A DNA stretch of 64,000 nucleotides, taken from contig CALWXC010000003.1 in the NCBI GenBank assembly GCA_944385415.1, forward strand, positions 124,001 to 188,000, written 5' to 3'. A program made the position numbers and the translations under genes. Within the stretch, counting starts at the first letter, position 1. Each line of letters opens with the position of its first letter. Below are positions 51,548-60,784 of the stretch, piece after piece. This stretch comes from an uncultured Oscillospiraceae bacterium. GTDB lineage: Bacteria; Bacillota; Clostridia; Oscillospirales; Oscillospiraceae. Below the pieces are notes generated by a model. It worked only from the letters and a program-made list of their open reading frames with translations, was not told where the DNA came from and made no database searches.

Positions 51548-52171
51548 TCATGCCACCGATTCCAAAATTTCTGTCCATACATCGGTGGAATAGGCCATCG
51601 TGGAGCGGATGGACCAGGAGTAGGTCCCGTCCTGCCAGACGGCCAGACAGTATCCGTCCTCCGCACCATTCAGCGTCACGGTGCTGCCGTCCACTTCCAC
51701 GGTCGTCTGTACTGCATAAGCGGTGTAATCACCAGACGGGTCCGTTTGGCCCATAGCTTTACGGAGCACAAGGTTCTGCTCCTCCCCGCTGTAAGCGATC
51801 TCAGCCAAGCCGCCCCCGTAGGCTGTGTACCGGACATCCGTCACTTCAAACGGCACGGCTCCCAGCGTTTCCACCGGAAACCCCACCAGCTGCGACAATT
51901 CCTGGCAGGACGCGGCCTCTGTCCGGTCCCACAGACCACTTTGGACGCCGGAAGGGCTTTCCTTCTCCCCCCGCTCCCCGAGCAGGACAACGGCGCCAGC
52001 CAGCAGCAGCGCCACACAGGCGGCAACGGCCAGCCGGTGGTATCTGGGAAACCGCGTGGTTGTCCCGGTCTGCAACTGGGCGGTCCGCAGCGTTTGCAGC
52101 AGCCGCGCCTCCGTGGCTTCCGACAGCACCACACGATCCATAATCTCTCTATAGGCCTTCTCCAAAGTCAT
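51548..52171 (-). CDS. Anti-sigma-factor-like single-pass membrane protein
   Basis: 207 residues: a cytoplasmic N-terminal part of about 45, one membrane helix (about 46-66, LAVAACVALLLAGAVVLLG) and an outside domain with a DUF4367-like pattern (TDVRYTAYGGGLAEIAYSG). The gene overlaps the end of the sigma-factor gene by 23 bases, the usual layout for a sigma/anti-sigma pair. It probably holds the sigma factor inactive until a signal arrives. The family match is by layout and architecture, not by a strong motif. Confidence 0.7.
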   Translation of the reverse strand: MTLEKAYREIMDRVVLSEATEARLLQTLRTAQLQTGTTTRFPRYHRLAVAACVALLLAGAVVLLGERGEKESPSGVQSGLWDRTEAASCQELSQLVGFPVETLGAVPFEVTDVRYTAYGGGLAEIAYSGEEQNLVLRKAMGQTDPSGDYTAYAVQTTVEVDGSTVTLNGAEDGYCLAVWQDGTYSWSIRSTMAYSTDVWTEILESVA

Positions 52172-52757
52172 ACCCCTCCTTCAAAACGGCTTTCAGCTTC
52201 TCTCGCCCCCGCAGCAATCGGGAGCGGACTGTGGATTCCTTCACCTTCAAAATCGCCGCGATATGGCCGGTGGACAGGCCCTCATAATAAAACAGGTGGA
52301 TGACCTCCCGATACCGGAGCGGCAGCGCCTTTACCGCTTCCCAGACAAAGGACAGGTCCTCCCGCTGGTCCGCAATCAGAGATTCATTCAGCTCATCAGC
52401 AGACCGCACCCGATTATAGGCAATGCGGTTTTTGCTCAGATTGCCCGCCACCCGGTAGAGCCACGCCTTTTCGTGGGCCTCCGTCTCCAGCACCGGCGCC
52501 GTTTTCAGATATTGTATCAGCGTGTCCTGGAGGATTTCCTCGGCGTCAGCCATATTGTGCAGATAGGAATAGGCAAAGCGCAGAATCCCCGGGCCGTGGG
52601 TTTTCAGCAATGCCTCCGCCCGTTGGTTGACCACTGCCCGCCGGTCCTCCGGGTCCTGCCGCACCGTCTCGGAAACGGCGCGGCACACGGCCTGAACCAC
52701 CTGCCGCAGACGGTTTTTCCAATGGTGCCATGCTGGGCAATACCACTCCCCTGTCAC
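52149..52757 (-). CDS. ECF-type sigma-70 family RNA polymerase sigma factor
   Basis: About 202 residues. Region 2 reads FAYSYLHNMADAEEILQDTLIQYLKTAP and region 4 reads ALPLRYREVIHLFYYEGLSTGHIAAILKVKESTVRSRLLRGREKLK. It directs polymerase to a small regulon. The N-terminal part before region 2 (about 65 residues) is long for the group. The frame opens at 52835, but that would run into the preceding gene's end; GTG 52757 behind AGGGGGCGAG is my choice, and later GTG codons are possible. It is coupled to the anti-sigma-like gene. Confidence 0.85.
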   Translation of the reverse strand: MTGEWYCPAWHHWKNRLRQVVQAVCRAVSETVRQDPEDRRAVVNQRAEALLKTHGPGILRFAYSYLHNMADAEEILQDTLIQYLKTAPVLETEAHEKAWLYRVAGNLSKNRIAYNRVRSADELNESLIADQREDLSFVWEAVKALPLRYREVIHLFYYEGLSTGHIAAILKVKESTVRSRLLRGREKLKAVLKEGYDFGEGL

Positions 52758-52778
52758 CTGCTCGCCCCCTGTCTGGAA

Positions 52779-52805
52779 AGCCCCATGGACGGACGCCATG
52801 GGGCT
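52779..52805 (-). terminator. Hairpin after the first S-layer-domain gene
   Basis: A perfect 10-bp stem AGCCCCATGG/CCATGGGGCT with a seven-base loop, 15 bases after the stop codon; only three T follow. Confidence 0.55.
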
Positions 52806-52819
52806 CTTTGTTGCTGCAA

Positions 52820-53371
52820 TCAAAATTCTGCGCACGTCAGAAACTGTTCCATGATCTGCTCCCCTGCCTCCTGGGACACGGTCGCATCCGGGGCAAAGGT
52901 GCCGTCACCGGTATCGCTCAGAATCTGCTCCATGGTCACCCAGCACACGGCCTCATAGGCGTATTCTCCAATGTCTGCCGCGTCTGTATAGGGCAGCCGG
53001 AAGGCCCAAGCGCCAGTAAAGCCCTGGTCATGGCTCTGGGCGTACCGGTACAGAATCACCGCCGTCTGCTCCCGGGTCACCGGGTCGTCGGGGCCGAACC
53101 GGCCATCGCCGTATCCACCGGCAATGCCGGTACCAGAAGCCCAGCGGATAGCCTCCGCGTCGGTGCGTGCCCCATCCACATCGCTGTAGTCCATGGCATA
53201 ATTGACAGCGGGTTTTCCCTCCTGCTCATACAGCATCGTCAACAGCTCGCCACGGGTCAGCAGGTCCGTGGTCTGGGTGGCAGATTGGGCATCTGCCGCC
53301 GCGGCGGGTACGGCCAGGGAACCGGCCAGAGTCAGGGCCAACAATCCGGTCCGGGCTTTTTGATTCAACAT
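52820..53371 (-). CDS. Secreted S-layer-homology (SLH) domain protein
   Basis: 183 residues. A signal peptide (about 1-26, ending AAAADA) is followed by SLH-type repeats: LLTRGELLTMLYEQEGKP...YSDV...AIRWASGTGIAGGYGDGRFGPDDPVTREQTAVILYRYAQ and a second, weaker one. SLH domains bind pyruvylated wall polymers. There is no further domain, so it is probably a small wall-bound protein. It is clearly related to the C-terminal half of the protein at 60785-61879. Confidence 0.88.
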   Translation of the reverse strand: MLNQKARTGLLALTLAGSLAVPAAAADAQSATQTTDLLTRGELLTMLYEQEGKPAVNYAMDYSDVDGARTDAEAIRWASGTGIAGGYGDGRFGPDDPVTREQTAVILYRYAQSHDQGFTGAWAFRLPYTDAADIGEYAYEAVCWVTMEQILSDTGDGTFAPDATVSQEAGEQIMEQFLTCAEF

Positions 53372-53486
53372 GGTGCATCCTTCTTTCTAAAATTCAGGTG
53401 GGTGTCTGTTTCTGTGACACCCTATATAGAGCCCAGGCCCTGATTTTGTTGCAGCAATCAGAAAAAAATTTTTCCAGGCCGTCCGG

Positions 53487-54821
53487 TTATGCGGCGTCGG
53501 CGGTCAGGCGGTCATAAAAATCGGCGTCCCAGGTGTGCCGTCCCTCGCTCTGCAATTCCTCCTTGGTCCGCAGGAACCAATACTGTCCGCCGCCCCGGTC
53601 GGAGGTGGGGTCGCAGTAATAGCCCTTGCCGTCCAGTATCACATAGTTCCACGCATGGTATTCGCTGCCCAAAACGCCCGATACCGGATAGCTTTCCACG
53701 CCGCAGACGTCCAGCATGGTCTTCAAGGCCCAGGAATATCCGCCGCAGATGGCCACATGGTCCCGCAGAGCTCCCAGCGCCGTGGTGGAGATTTGCGGCA
53801 TGGTTTCCGGCGCCTGATAGTACCGCCAATCGTATTCCACGTTGTCCGTAATCCACTGGTAAACAGCTTCCACCTTTTGCCGGTCCGTCATGTCCGGCGT
53901 CACCAGCTCCGCCACCAGATCCTCCGCCAGCTGACGCGTGGTTTCCAGTGCTGCCGCGCTGTCCTCCAGCGTTTTCTCAATGCCGGGAGTGACCCGAATT
54001 TCCGTCCCGTCTCCATTGAGGGTACAGACAAAAAATCCGTATCCGCCGTGCAGCAGCGCCCGTTGCAGATCGTCCACCTGCAAGCCGGCGTTGGTAATGA
54101 CGATGGCCTGGGACGCAGTGCCGTCCAGCAGGGAGTCCGTTGCCGTAAGGATATCTTTTAATGTGCGGATTTCCACGGCTCCCTCCGGGATGCCCTGGGC
54201 ATAGGCGTCCGTCTGGTACGGCATATAGAAAATCGTATAGTCCACCTTCTGGCCCGTTTGAGAAAACTGGACGTCGTAGGCGTATTTCAGTTCCGGCCAT
54301 TGGTTCAGTACATCATAATAGGCGTTGCGCAAATCCAGGTCCGCACCGTACACCCAGGCCATTTGGCTGACATCCAGCTGCACTGTCTCCTGCTTTTGGA
54401 GAATGGCCTCCCGAAGAATGTCGGTGATCTCCTGCTGCGTGGCCGGCGTCGGGAGACTGGTGGGCGTCTGCTCCGGTTCTTTCGGTGTCTCTGCGGCTGG
54501 CGGCTGCTCCCCTGTACCCGTTGCCGGCTGCTCTGCTTTCGGCGGTTCCGGCTTCTCCGCTGCTGGGGGCTGTTTTTCCTCTTCCGGCTTCGGTTCCTCA
54601 GCTGATACGGTTTCCGCCGGTTGCAGCGGCTCCATGGGCTGTGTCTCCGGCGTTTCCGGCGTCTCGGTGTCCAGAGGCGGGGTGTTCTCTTCCGGCTTCT
54701 CCTGGGATACCGTTTCCTCCGGTCCCGGCGGTACCAGGGACGGCTCTGCCGGTTCCGGTTTCGCCTGGCAGGCCGTCAACAGCAGCAGTACCGCGGCCAG
54801 CATGGCAAGTTTCTGATACAT
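53487..54821 (-). CDS. Lipoprotein with transglutaminase-like domain
   Basis: About 444 residues. A lipobox (LLLLTAC) near residue 20 is followed by a Pro/Glu/Thr-rich linker of about 110 residues, which lets the domain reach into the wall. The C-terminal transglutaminase-like domain has the triad regions AICGGYSWALK (Cys), EYHAWNYVILDGKGYYCDPTSD (His, Asp). In bacteria such domains act as cysteine proteases or peptidoglycan-linked enzymes; the activity here is unknown. ATG 54821 is preferred over ATG 54827, because the GGAGAGG site touches the latter. That ribosome site lies partly in a hairpin. Confidence 0.85.
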   Translation of the reverse strand: MYQKLAMLAAVLLLLTACQAKPEPAEPSLVPPGPEETVSQEKPEENTPPLDTETPETPETQPMEPLQPAETVSAEEPKPEEEKQPPAAEKPEPPKAEQPATGTGEQPPAAETPKEPEQTPTSLPTPATQQEITDILREAILQKQETVQLDVSQMAWVYGADLDLRNAYYDVLNQWPELKYAYDVQFSQTGQKVDYTIFYMPYQTDAYAQGIPEGAVEIRTLKDILTATDSLLDGTASQAIVITNAGLQVDDLQRALLHGGYGFFVCTLNGDGTEIRVTPGIEKTLEDSAAALETTRQLAEDLVAELVTPDMTDRQKVEAVYQWITDNVEYDWRYYQAPETMPQISTTALGALRDHVAICGGYSWALKTMLDVCGVESYPVSGVLGSEYHAWNYVILDGKGYYCDPTSDRGGGQYWFLRTKEELQSEGRHTWDADFYDRLTADAA

Positions 54822-54830
54822 AGTCATCCT

Positions 54831-54859
54831 CTCCTATCAGTTCTATCTATTGATAGGAG
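54831..54859 (-). promoter_or_regulatory. Hairpin covering the ribosome site of the transglutaminase gene
   Basis: CTCCTATCA (minus-strand 5' arm) pairs perfectly with TGATAGGAG, the 3' arm, which contains the start of the Shine-Dalgarno sequence for the gene at 54821. Translation may be controlled by opening this stem. Confidence 0.45.
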
Positions 54860-54924
54860 GGATTTCAACGGGAAAAGGTGACAGCATGCCCCAGATAACT
54901 TTGTAATTTTGTAGTTGTCACGCG

Positions 54925-55809
54925 TTACAGGTTCCGCGCTTTCCGGTTGGCCTGCTTCCGCAGGCAGTTGCCCAGACTGGTGATGGACAGCAGCGTGGCA
55001 ATCAGAAACGCGCCGGGAATCACAATGATCCACCAGGCCCGGGTCATCAATGCCTTTTCCGCCAGAGACAGCATACTGCCCCAGGAGATCACCTCCAGCG
55101 GCAGCCCCATGCCCAGAAAGCTGAGGGTGGACTCGGCCACCATGGCACTGCGGATATTCATGACCACCATAAAGAGAATGGAAGAAAGAAAGTTGGGCGT
55201 CAGATGCTTGCGCAGCAGGTAGAAAAAGCCGCCGCCCATACAGCGGGCCGCCACCACATAGTCGCTGGTCCGCAGCTGCCGGACCTCCGTCCGGACCACC
55301 TTTGCCATGGCCGTCCAGCTGGTCAGGCCGATGACCCAGGACAGGGTCCACACGTTGGCTGGTCCCAGCAGGGCCTGGAGCAGCAGCACCAGCAGCAAAC
55401 CGGGAATACTCAGCAAAATCTCCGTCCCGCGCATCAGCAGCGTATCCAGCCAGACGGAAGCCATACCGCTGGCCGCACCGAAGACGATGGCCAGCACCGT
55501 GGAAATGGCGGTGGCCAGTATGCCGATGAGCAGCGAAACGCGGCCGCCGTACCAGATCATGGAGAACAGATCGCGGCCCATGGCGTCGGTACCGAAGAGA
55601 AATTCCCGGTTGGGGGCCACATTGCAGTTGGCCAAATCCAGATAGGTTGGGTCCTTGGTCATCAGAAGTTCACTGCACAGGCAGCCCAACACAATGACCG
55701 CCAGCACCACCGCCGCAGCCACCGGTTTGCCCCGGTACCACGGAGCAGGCCGCCCACGCTCCGGCGGTGGAACCGGGCGGATGCCCACCATCTGAAATCC
55801 ATCTGTCAC
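54925..55809 (-). CDS. oppC: Peptide ABC transporter permease, OppC type
   Basis: 294 residues with a cytoplasmic N-terminus, then about six membrane helices. The permease coupling loop is AARCMGGGFFYLLRKHLTPN, and the periplasmic segment with FGTDAMGRDLFSMIWYGGRVSL is characteristic of OppC/DppC. It starts with GTG in a GTGA overlap with oppB and closes the operon. Confidence 0.93.
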   Translation of the reverse strand: MTDGFQMVGIRPVPPPERGRPAPWYRGKPVAAAVVLAVIVLGCLCSELLMTKDPTYLDLANCNVAPNREFLFGTDAMGRDLFSMIWYGGRVSLLIGILATAISTVLAIVFGAASGMASVWLDTLLMRGTEILLSIPGLLLVLLLQALLGPANVWTLSWVIGLTSWTAMAKVVRTEVRQLRTSDYVVAARCMGGGFFYLLRKHLTPNFLSSILFMVVMNIRSAMVAESTLSFLGMGLPLEVISWGSMLSLAEKALMTRAWWIIVIPGAFLIATLLSITSLGNCLRKQANRKARNL

Positions 55810-56810
55810 GGTGTACGCACCTCCTGTTCCATCCCGCTCCGCTCCCCACGAATCCGGGGGTCTATGCGTTCATTGATGGCCTGGGCCGCCAGATTGCAGA
55901 GCATGACCACCGCCCCGGACAGCAAACACAGGACCATCAGCAGGTTGTAATCCTGATACCGGGCGCTTTCATAGGACAGCGTCCCCAGTCCCGGATAGGA
56001 AAACACCGTTTCCACAATATACGTTCCCCCCAGCACATGGGGAATGGAAATGGCCAGAATGCTGAGATAGGTGGGCATGGCGCTGCGCAGACAGTGGCGG
56101 AACAGGACCGCCCGCCGAGGCAGTCCCTTGACCCGGGCCAACAGTACATAATCCGCCCGCACCTCTTCCAGCAGCCGATTGCGGACCAGATAGGCATAGT
56201 ACCACAAATGGCTGAGGACCACCACCGTCAAAGGCAAAATCAGGTGCACCAATCGGTCCCCCACATTGCCCTCCCCGCCGATGGAATAGGCACCGGAACT
56301 GGGCAGCCACCGAATCCCCATGGCAAAGACGAGAATCAGCAGCAGGGACAGCCAGAACTCCGGGATACAGCTGAGCAAGGTCCCGGCCCGGCAGAGCAGC
56401 CGGTCCGGCCAGCGATCCTCCTGCCAGGCACAGAAACTACCCAGCAGCAGCGCACCGCCGAAGATCAGCAGCAGCCCCACGCCGCCCAACAGCAGCGTAT
56501 TGCCCATGCGCTGTGCAATAACCTCCGTCACCGGCATTTTGTATTGATAGGAGATGCCGAAATCCCCCTGAACGGCCCGCTCCAGCCAGCGAACATACTG
56601 CACCGTCAGTGGGTCATTTAGCCCCAGCTTGTCCTCAGCCCATGCCCGCTCCTGTGGGCTCATCTTCTCCACCCGGTCGCCGTAATAGGACACCAGCGGG
56701 TCACCGGGAGCCAGGCGTGCAACACAAAACACCGCTGCCGACAGAATCAACAAACTGACCACAAACACCAGCACTTTAATACCGATGGAGCGGAGTATGG
56801 AACGCTTCAT
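55806..56810 (-). CDS. oppB: Peptide ABC transporter permease, OppB type
   Basis: 334 residues. OppB/DppB features: VFCVARLAPGDPLVSYYGDRV after the first helix, the coupling loop LLARVKGLPRRAVLFRHCLRSAMPT, and GGTYIVETVFSYPGLGTLSYES. The start overlaps the oppF stop in ATGA, so the genes are coupled. Confidence 0.93.
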   Translation of the reverse strand: MKRSILRSIGIKVLVFVVSLLILSAAVFCVARLAPGDPLVSYYGDRVEKMSPQERAWAEDKLGLNDPLTVQYVRWLERAVQGDFGISYQYKMPVTEVIAQRMGNTLLLGGVGLLLIFGGALLLGSFCAWQEDRWPDRLLCRAGTLLSCIPEFWLSLLLILVFAMGIRWLPSSGAYSIGGEGNVGDRLVHLILPLTVVVLSHLWYYAYLVRNRLLEEVRADYVLLARVKGLPRRAVLFRHCLRSAMPTYLSILAISIPHVLGGTYIVETVFSYPGLGTLSYESARYQDYNLLMVLCLLSGAVVMLCNLAAQAINERIDPRIRGERSGMEQEVRTP

Positions 56811-57709
56811 GGCCGCCCTCCTTCCCGCAGAACAAAGTGGTCCGGCTCTTCCTTCACCAAAACGCCATCCAGGGAGGCCAGGTCCGGCGAAAAGGTTTGC
56901 AGCGTCCGGCTTCGCTCCAACCGTGGGTCCGGTATGGGAATGGCCGACAGCAACGCCTGGGTATAGGGGTGCAGGGGCCGCTGGAATAGCGCGCTTGTAG
57001 GCGCGGATTCCACCATCCGGCCGTGATACAGGACCCCCACCCGGTCACAGAGAAACTCCACCATGGCCAGATCATGGGCGATAAACAGGATGGAAAAGCC
57101 GTGTTCCCGCTGCAAATGGCGAAATAAATTGACAATTTGAGCTTGAATGGACACGTCCAGCGACGCAATGGGTTCATCGGCCACCAGCAGCTCCGGCTCC
57201 ATGGACAGGGCGCGGGCAATGGCCACCCGCTGCCGCTGGCCGCCGGACAGCTCCGGCGGATACTTGTCCAGATACCCGGCGTCCAATCCTACATAGTGCA
57301 TCTGAAATTCCGCTTCGGCCCGGTAGGTGCCCCGCGGGGGCCGGATGCCATGAATCCGCATGGGCTCGGCAATGATATCCCAGACCTTCAACCGCTGGTT
57401 GAGGCTGGAGGTGGAATCCTGAAAAATCAGTTGGCGCTCCCGCTGGAGCATGGTCCGATGGGCGCGGCAAGCGGCCCGGTCGCAGAGGTTGACGCCCTGA
57501 AACCAGATTTCACCGGCGGTGGGCCGGTACAGGCTCATGACGCATCGGGCCACGGTAGATTTCCCGGAGCCGGACTCCCCCACCAAGCCAAAAATCTCCC
57601 CCCGCCGGATTTGAAAGGATAAATCGTCCACGGCCTTGACGCTCCCATGGCGGCCCAGGGGGAACACATGGGTCAGATGGCGGACATCCAGCAAAATCTC
57701 CTCAGCCAT
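56807..57709 (-). CDS. oppF: Peptide ABC transporter ATPase, OppF type
   Basis: 300 residues. Walker A GESGSGKST, signature LSGGQRQR, Walker B LLVADEPIASLD, and the OppF/DppF C-terminal HPYTQALLSAIPIPDP. ATG 57709 follows AGGAGGTGGCC and lies within the end of oppD; the frame's own first codon, a GTG nine bases upstream, overlaps that site. Substrate (peptide, nickel or other) depends on the binding protein. Confidence 0.94.
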   Translation of the reverse strand: MAEEILLDVRHLTHVFPLGRHGSVKAVDDLSFQIRRGEIFGLVGESGSGKSTVARCVMSLYRPTAGEIWFQGVNLCDRAACRAHRTMLQRERQLIFQDSTSSLNQRLKVWDIIAEPMRIHGIRPPRGTYRAEAEFQMHYVGLDAGYLDKYPPELSGGQRQRVAIARALSMEPELLVADEPIASLDVSIQAQIVNLFRHLQREHGFSILFIAHDLAMVEFLCDRVGVLYHGRMVESAPTSALFQRPLHPYTQALLSAIPIPDPRLERSRTLQTFSPDLASLDGVLVKEEPDHFVLREGGRP

Positions 57710-58715
57710 GCAGGCCACCTCCTACCGGCGGCGTCACCTGGGGCGTTCGGGGGTCCAGCAGCCATGTGGCCGCAAAATGGGTTTCTGTGATGGGAAACAG
57801 GGGCGGTTCCTCCTCATAGTCGATGGCCAGCGCGTAGGGATTGCGGCAGGCGAAAGTGTCGCCCTTGGGCGGGTGCAGCAAATCCGGCGGCATACCGGGA
57901 ATGGTGGGCAGCGTCTCCCGTCCCCTGGACAGGACGGGCAGGGATTGGAGCAGACCCCAGGTGTAGGGATGGCGGGGGTCATAAAAAACCTCCTCCGCCG
58001 TGCCGATCTCCACGATTTTCCCGGCATACATGACGGCCACCCGGTCTGCAACCCGGGCCACCGCCCCTAAATCGTGGGTCACAAACACCGTCGCCGTCCC
58101 CAACTGCCGCTGAATCTGCCGCAGCAGGTCCAGAATTTGGGCTTGAATGGTCACATCCAAGGCCGTGGTGGGCTCGTCGGCAAAGAGAATGGCCGGGTCC
58201 CCAGCCAGAGCCATGGCCAGCACACTGCGCTGGCGCATACCACCGGAGAAATTATGTGGGTAAAGCCCCATCCGCTCCGCGGGCCGCTCAATGCCCACCA
58301 AGGTCATCAACTCCAGAACCCGCTGGCGGAGCGCGTCCCGCCCCATGCGGGGCTGGTGGACCCGGACGGCTTCGGCAATCTGCGCTCCAATGGTCATGGT
58401 GGGGTCCAGCGCCGTCATAGGGTCCTGAAACACCATGGAAAAGAGCTTGCCCCGCAGTTTGGTCATCTCCCGTTCTCCATACCCAGTGATGTCTACGCCG
58501 TTGACCAGGATGGTCCCCGACGGCAGACGGGCCGTATCGGGCAGCAATTTCAGAATGCTGCGGCACAGGACACTTTTCCCGCAGCCGGATTCCCCCACAA
58601 TGGCCAGCACCTCGCCTTTGTGCAGCGAAAAACTCACGTCCCGGACAGCCTGCACCGTTCCCGACGGCGTATGAAACTGGACGGTCAAATGACGGACCTC
58701 CAGCACTGGTTCCAT
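57702..58715 (-). CDS. oppD: Peptide ABC transporter ATPase, OppD type
   Basis: 337 residues. Walker A GESGCGKS, signature FSGGMRQRS, Walker [15 protein letters not shown], and the OppD C-terminal cysteine/proline region [45 protein letters not shown], which in relatives can carry an iron-sulfur cluster; only part of its cysteines are visible here. It follows the frameshifted oppA after a gap of 225 bases filled with hairpins. Confidence 0.93.
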   Translation of the reverse strand: MEPVLEVRHLTVQFHTPSGTVQAVRDVSFSLHKGEVLAIVGESGCGKSVLCRSILKLLPDTARLPSGTILVNGVDITGYGEREMTKLRGKLFSMVFQDPMTALDPTMTIGAQIAEAVRVHQPRMGRDALRQRVLELMTLVGIERPAERMGLYPHNFSGGMRQRSVLAMALAGDPAILFADEPTTALDVTIQAQILDLLRQIQRQLGTATVFVTHDLGAVARVADRVAVMYAGKIVEIGTAEEVFYDPRHPYTWGLLQSLPVLSRGRETLPTIPGMPPDLLHPPKGDTFACRNPYALAIDYEEEPPLFPITETHFAATWLLDPRTPQVTPPVGGGLHG

Positions 58716-58744
58716 GGTTCTTCCCCCCCTGTTGACCGGACAAC

Positions 58745-58930
58745 GGGACTGCGTGCAGTCCCGCTGAGCTTGTCAAAAAGTGTTTTTGACAAGCTCCAAG
58801 CGAGAATTCAACTTCGAGAAAGTTGAATTCTCGGTCTATTGAAATTGGTGCAGGGGACTTTTTGTCCCCCGCACACACCCCCTGCTGCTCTGTCGCGGCA
58901 GTGCTTGCGGTTTTATTGACAGTCCCGCTG
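58745..58930. repeat. Cluster of perfect hairpins flanked by a direct repeat (possible MITE-like element)
   Basis: Four inverted repeats lie in a row: GGGACTG/CAGTCCC (58745-58762), a 14-bp stem with a three-base loop (58766-58796), a 13-bp stem with a five-base loop (58802-58832), and a short GGGGAC-type stem near 58853-58871. The 11-mer CAGTCCCGCTG occurs at 58756-58766 and again at 58920-58930. It sits between oppA and oppD, where in other operons such stems protect upstream RNA. Confidence 0.55.
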
Positions 58931-58940
58931 TCTCCTTTGT

Positions 58941-60484
58941 TTATCCGATGGTCCATTGATGGATGTTCCAGAAGATGCCCACGCCGTGGTGGCCTAACAC
59001 CGTATCGGCGGCAATGCCCTGGATATTGGAATTGGTCACATAGTTGGCGTCGATATAGCAGAGAAACGCATAGGCCGGGTCTTTGGCCAATTCCTCCTGG
59101 AACTTCCCGTAATACTCCCCGCGCACCGCCGGGTCGTCGGACTGGCGGGCCAGCGTCAAATATTCGTCCACCTTTTCATTGGAATAGCTGGAATAGTTGG
59201 CGCCCTTCCCGGTGCCGAACACCTTGTAGGTGTGGTCATCAGCGTCAAAGGGACTGCCCCAGCCAATCAGGCAGGCCATCTGTCCGCCCCAATCCATCTG
59301 GGCCGGAATCTCCACCGTACACTGAATGCCCACCTCCCGCAGCTGCTGGGCCGCCGCCTGGGCGATGTCAATGCGGTCCTGTTCTCCGGCCATAACGCTG
59401 ATGGTGAAGCCCACCGGCTCCCCATTGCGGGTGTAGAAGCCATCGTCTCCCAGAACGCACCCGGCGTCCTCCAGAATCTGCCTTGCTCTGTCCGGGTCGT
59501 AGTCGTAGCGCTCCACATTCTCATTGTTGAAACGGTTCCGCTGCAACGGACTATAGGCGGCCATGCCCTGGCCCAGCAGCACGGAATCAATGATGGCCTG
59601 ACGGTCCAGGGCGCAGCAGACAGCGGGAATCAGGTCCCGGTTCTCCGTCCAATAGTCGTTGGCAAAGTTAAAGAGAATGCCGTGGTAATCAGCGGTTGTC
59701 ATATCGTAGCAGGTAAAACCGTCCCGGCCTTCAAAATTGGCCGCGTTCTTGGGGTCCAGCAGCGCCAGATCCAGTTCCCCGGATTCCAGCTGCATGGCCT
59801 GGGCATTGTCATCGGCCACGATCTTAAAAATCACCGTATCGATCTTGGGCGCTCCCAGATAATAGCCTTCGTTTTTTGTCAAAACGATGGACTGTCCCAC
59901 GTCCCAACGTTCCAACTGATAGGGGCCGGTTCCCACCGGATGGCGGAAGAAGTCCGATTCCTGCATGTCCTCCCCCTCCAGCAGGTGGGACGGCAGCACC
60001 GCCATGGTCATATACTCCAGAAAGGCCACATTGGGTTCTGCCAGACGGAAGGAGATGGTCTGGTCATCCACCACGGTGATCTCCTCACGTCCTCGTAGTT
60101 GGGAGCGTTTTCCGAACCGTTGTCCGGGTCCATAATGGCTTCGATGGTAAATTGCACATCCTTGGCCGTGAACGGCTCACCATCGTGCCAGCGAATGCCG
60201 TCCCGGATGTGGAAGGTGTAGGTGCAGGTGGTTTCGTCATAGTCCCAGGACTCGGCCAGGCCGGGTACCACCTGATTGTCGCCGTCGTGGGCCGTCAGTC
60301 CATTGAACAGCAGAACATTAATTTCGCCATGCTCATCCATGGCCGGGTTGATACGGGTGTAGTCACCGGAACCGTATACCAGCGTGGAGCCCTCCGCCTT
60401 CGTCCCGGTGTCGTTTGGAGCGCCGCAGGCAGCCAGCAGCACGGTCATGGTCAGCGCGAGCACCATTGAAATGGCTTTCTTCAT
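58941..60484 (-). pseudogene. oppA: Peptide-binding lipoprotein OppA, frameshifted
   Basis: ATG 60484 behind AAAGGAAACG starts a signal peptide with lipobox LLAAC and an OppA-type SBP_bac_5 domain (YGSGDYTRINPAMDEHGEINVLLFNGL, ESWDYDETTCTYTFHIRDGIRWHDGEPFTAKDV). At about 60086 the frame shifts. Adding one G to GACGTGAGGAG restores DVEEITVVDDQTISFRLAEPN and a full protein of about 514 residues to 58941. As written it gives a truncated protein of about 160 residues. Either the gene is broken in this strain, it is phase-variable, or one base is missing from the assembly. It is the first gene of the opp operon. Confidence 0.85.
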
Positions 60485-60784
60485 AGTCGTTTCCTTTCCC
60501 TGAGGCAATCTGTACACTTTTACAGGTATAAACTGCCATGTTTTAAGGTTGTGATGTCTCTGCACTGCATTGCCGGCCGCATTTGCTGCATCATTGGAGA
60601 TACTATAGTGGATTCTTGAAACAGGCGCAAGCCCCCCCCAGGGGTTGGTTTCAGTAAAGAACTTCACAAATAAAAAACTTTTTCCATTCCACGGAACTTT
60701 TTGGCAGCGGATGCGTCTAAGGAACAAAGGCAATCCCCACCGAGCATCATTCCAACCGTTCAAAACAAAAAAGGAGCGAGCACT
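60485..60784. other. Divergent region between oppA and the second SLH gene
   Basis: 300 bases. The opp promoter lies at 60602-60630. I see no clear promoter for the plus-strand SLH gene. A C8 run at 60632-60639 is notable for possible slippage. Nothing else is supported. Confidence 0.55.
60602..60630 (-). promoter_or_regulatory. Sigma-A promoter of the opp operon
   Basis: TTGCGC (60625-60630), 17-base spacer, TATAGT (60602-60607) on the minus strand; the leader to oppA is about 110 bases. Confidence 0.6.

Noticed and set aside
51303..51593. Short open frames on both strands in the 51.1-51.5 kb gap
   Set aside because: They overlap a large hairpin, lack Shine-Dalgarno sites and have no recognisable product.
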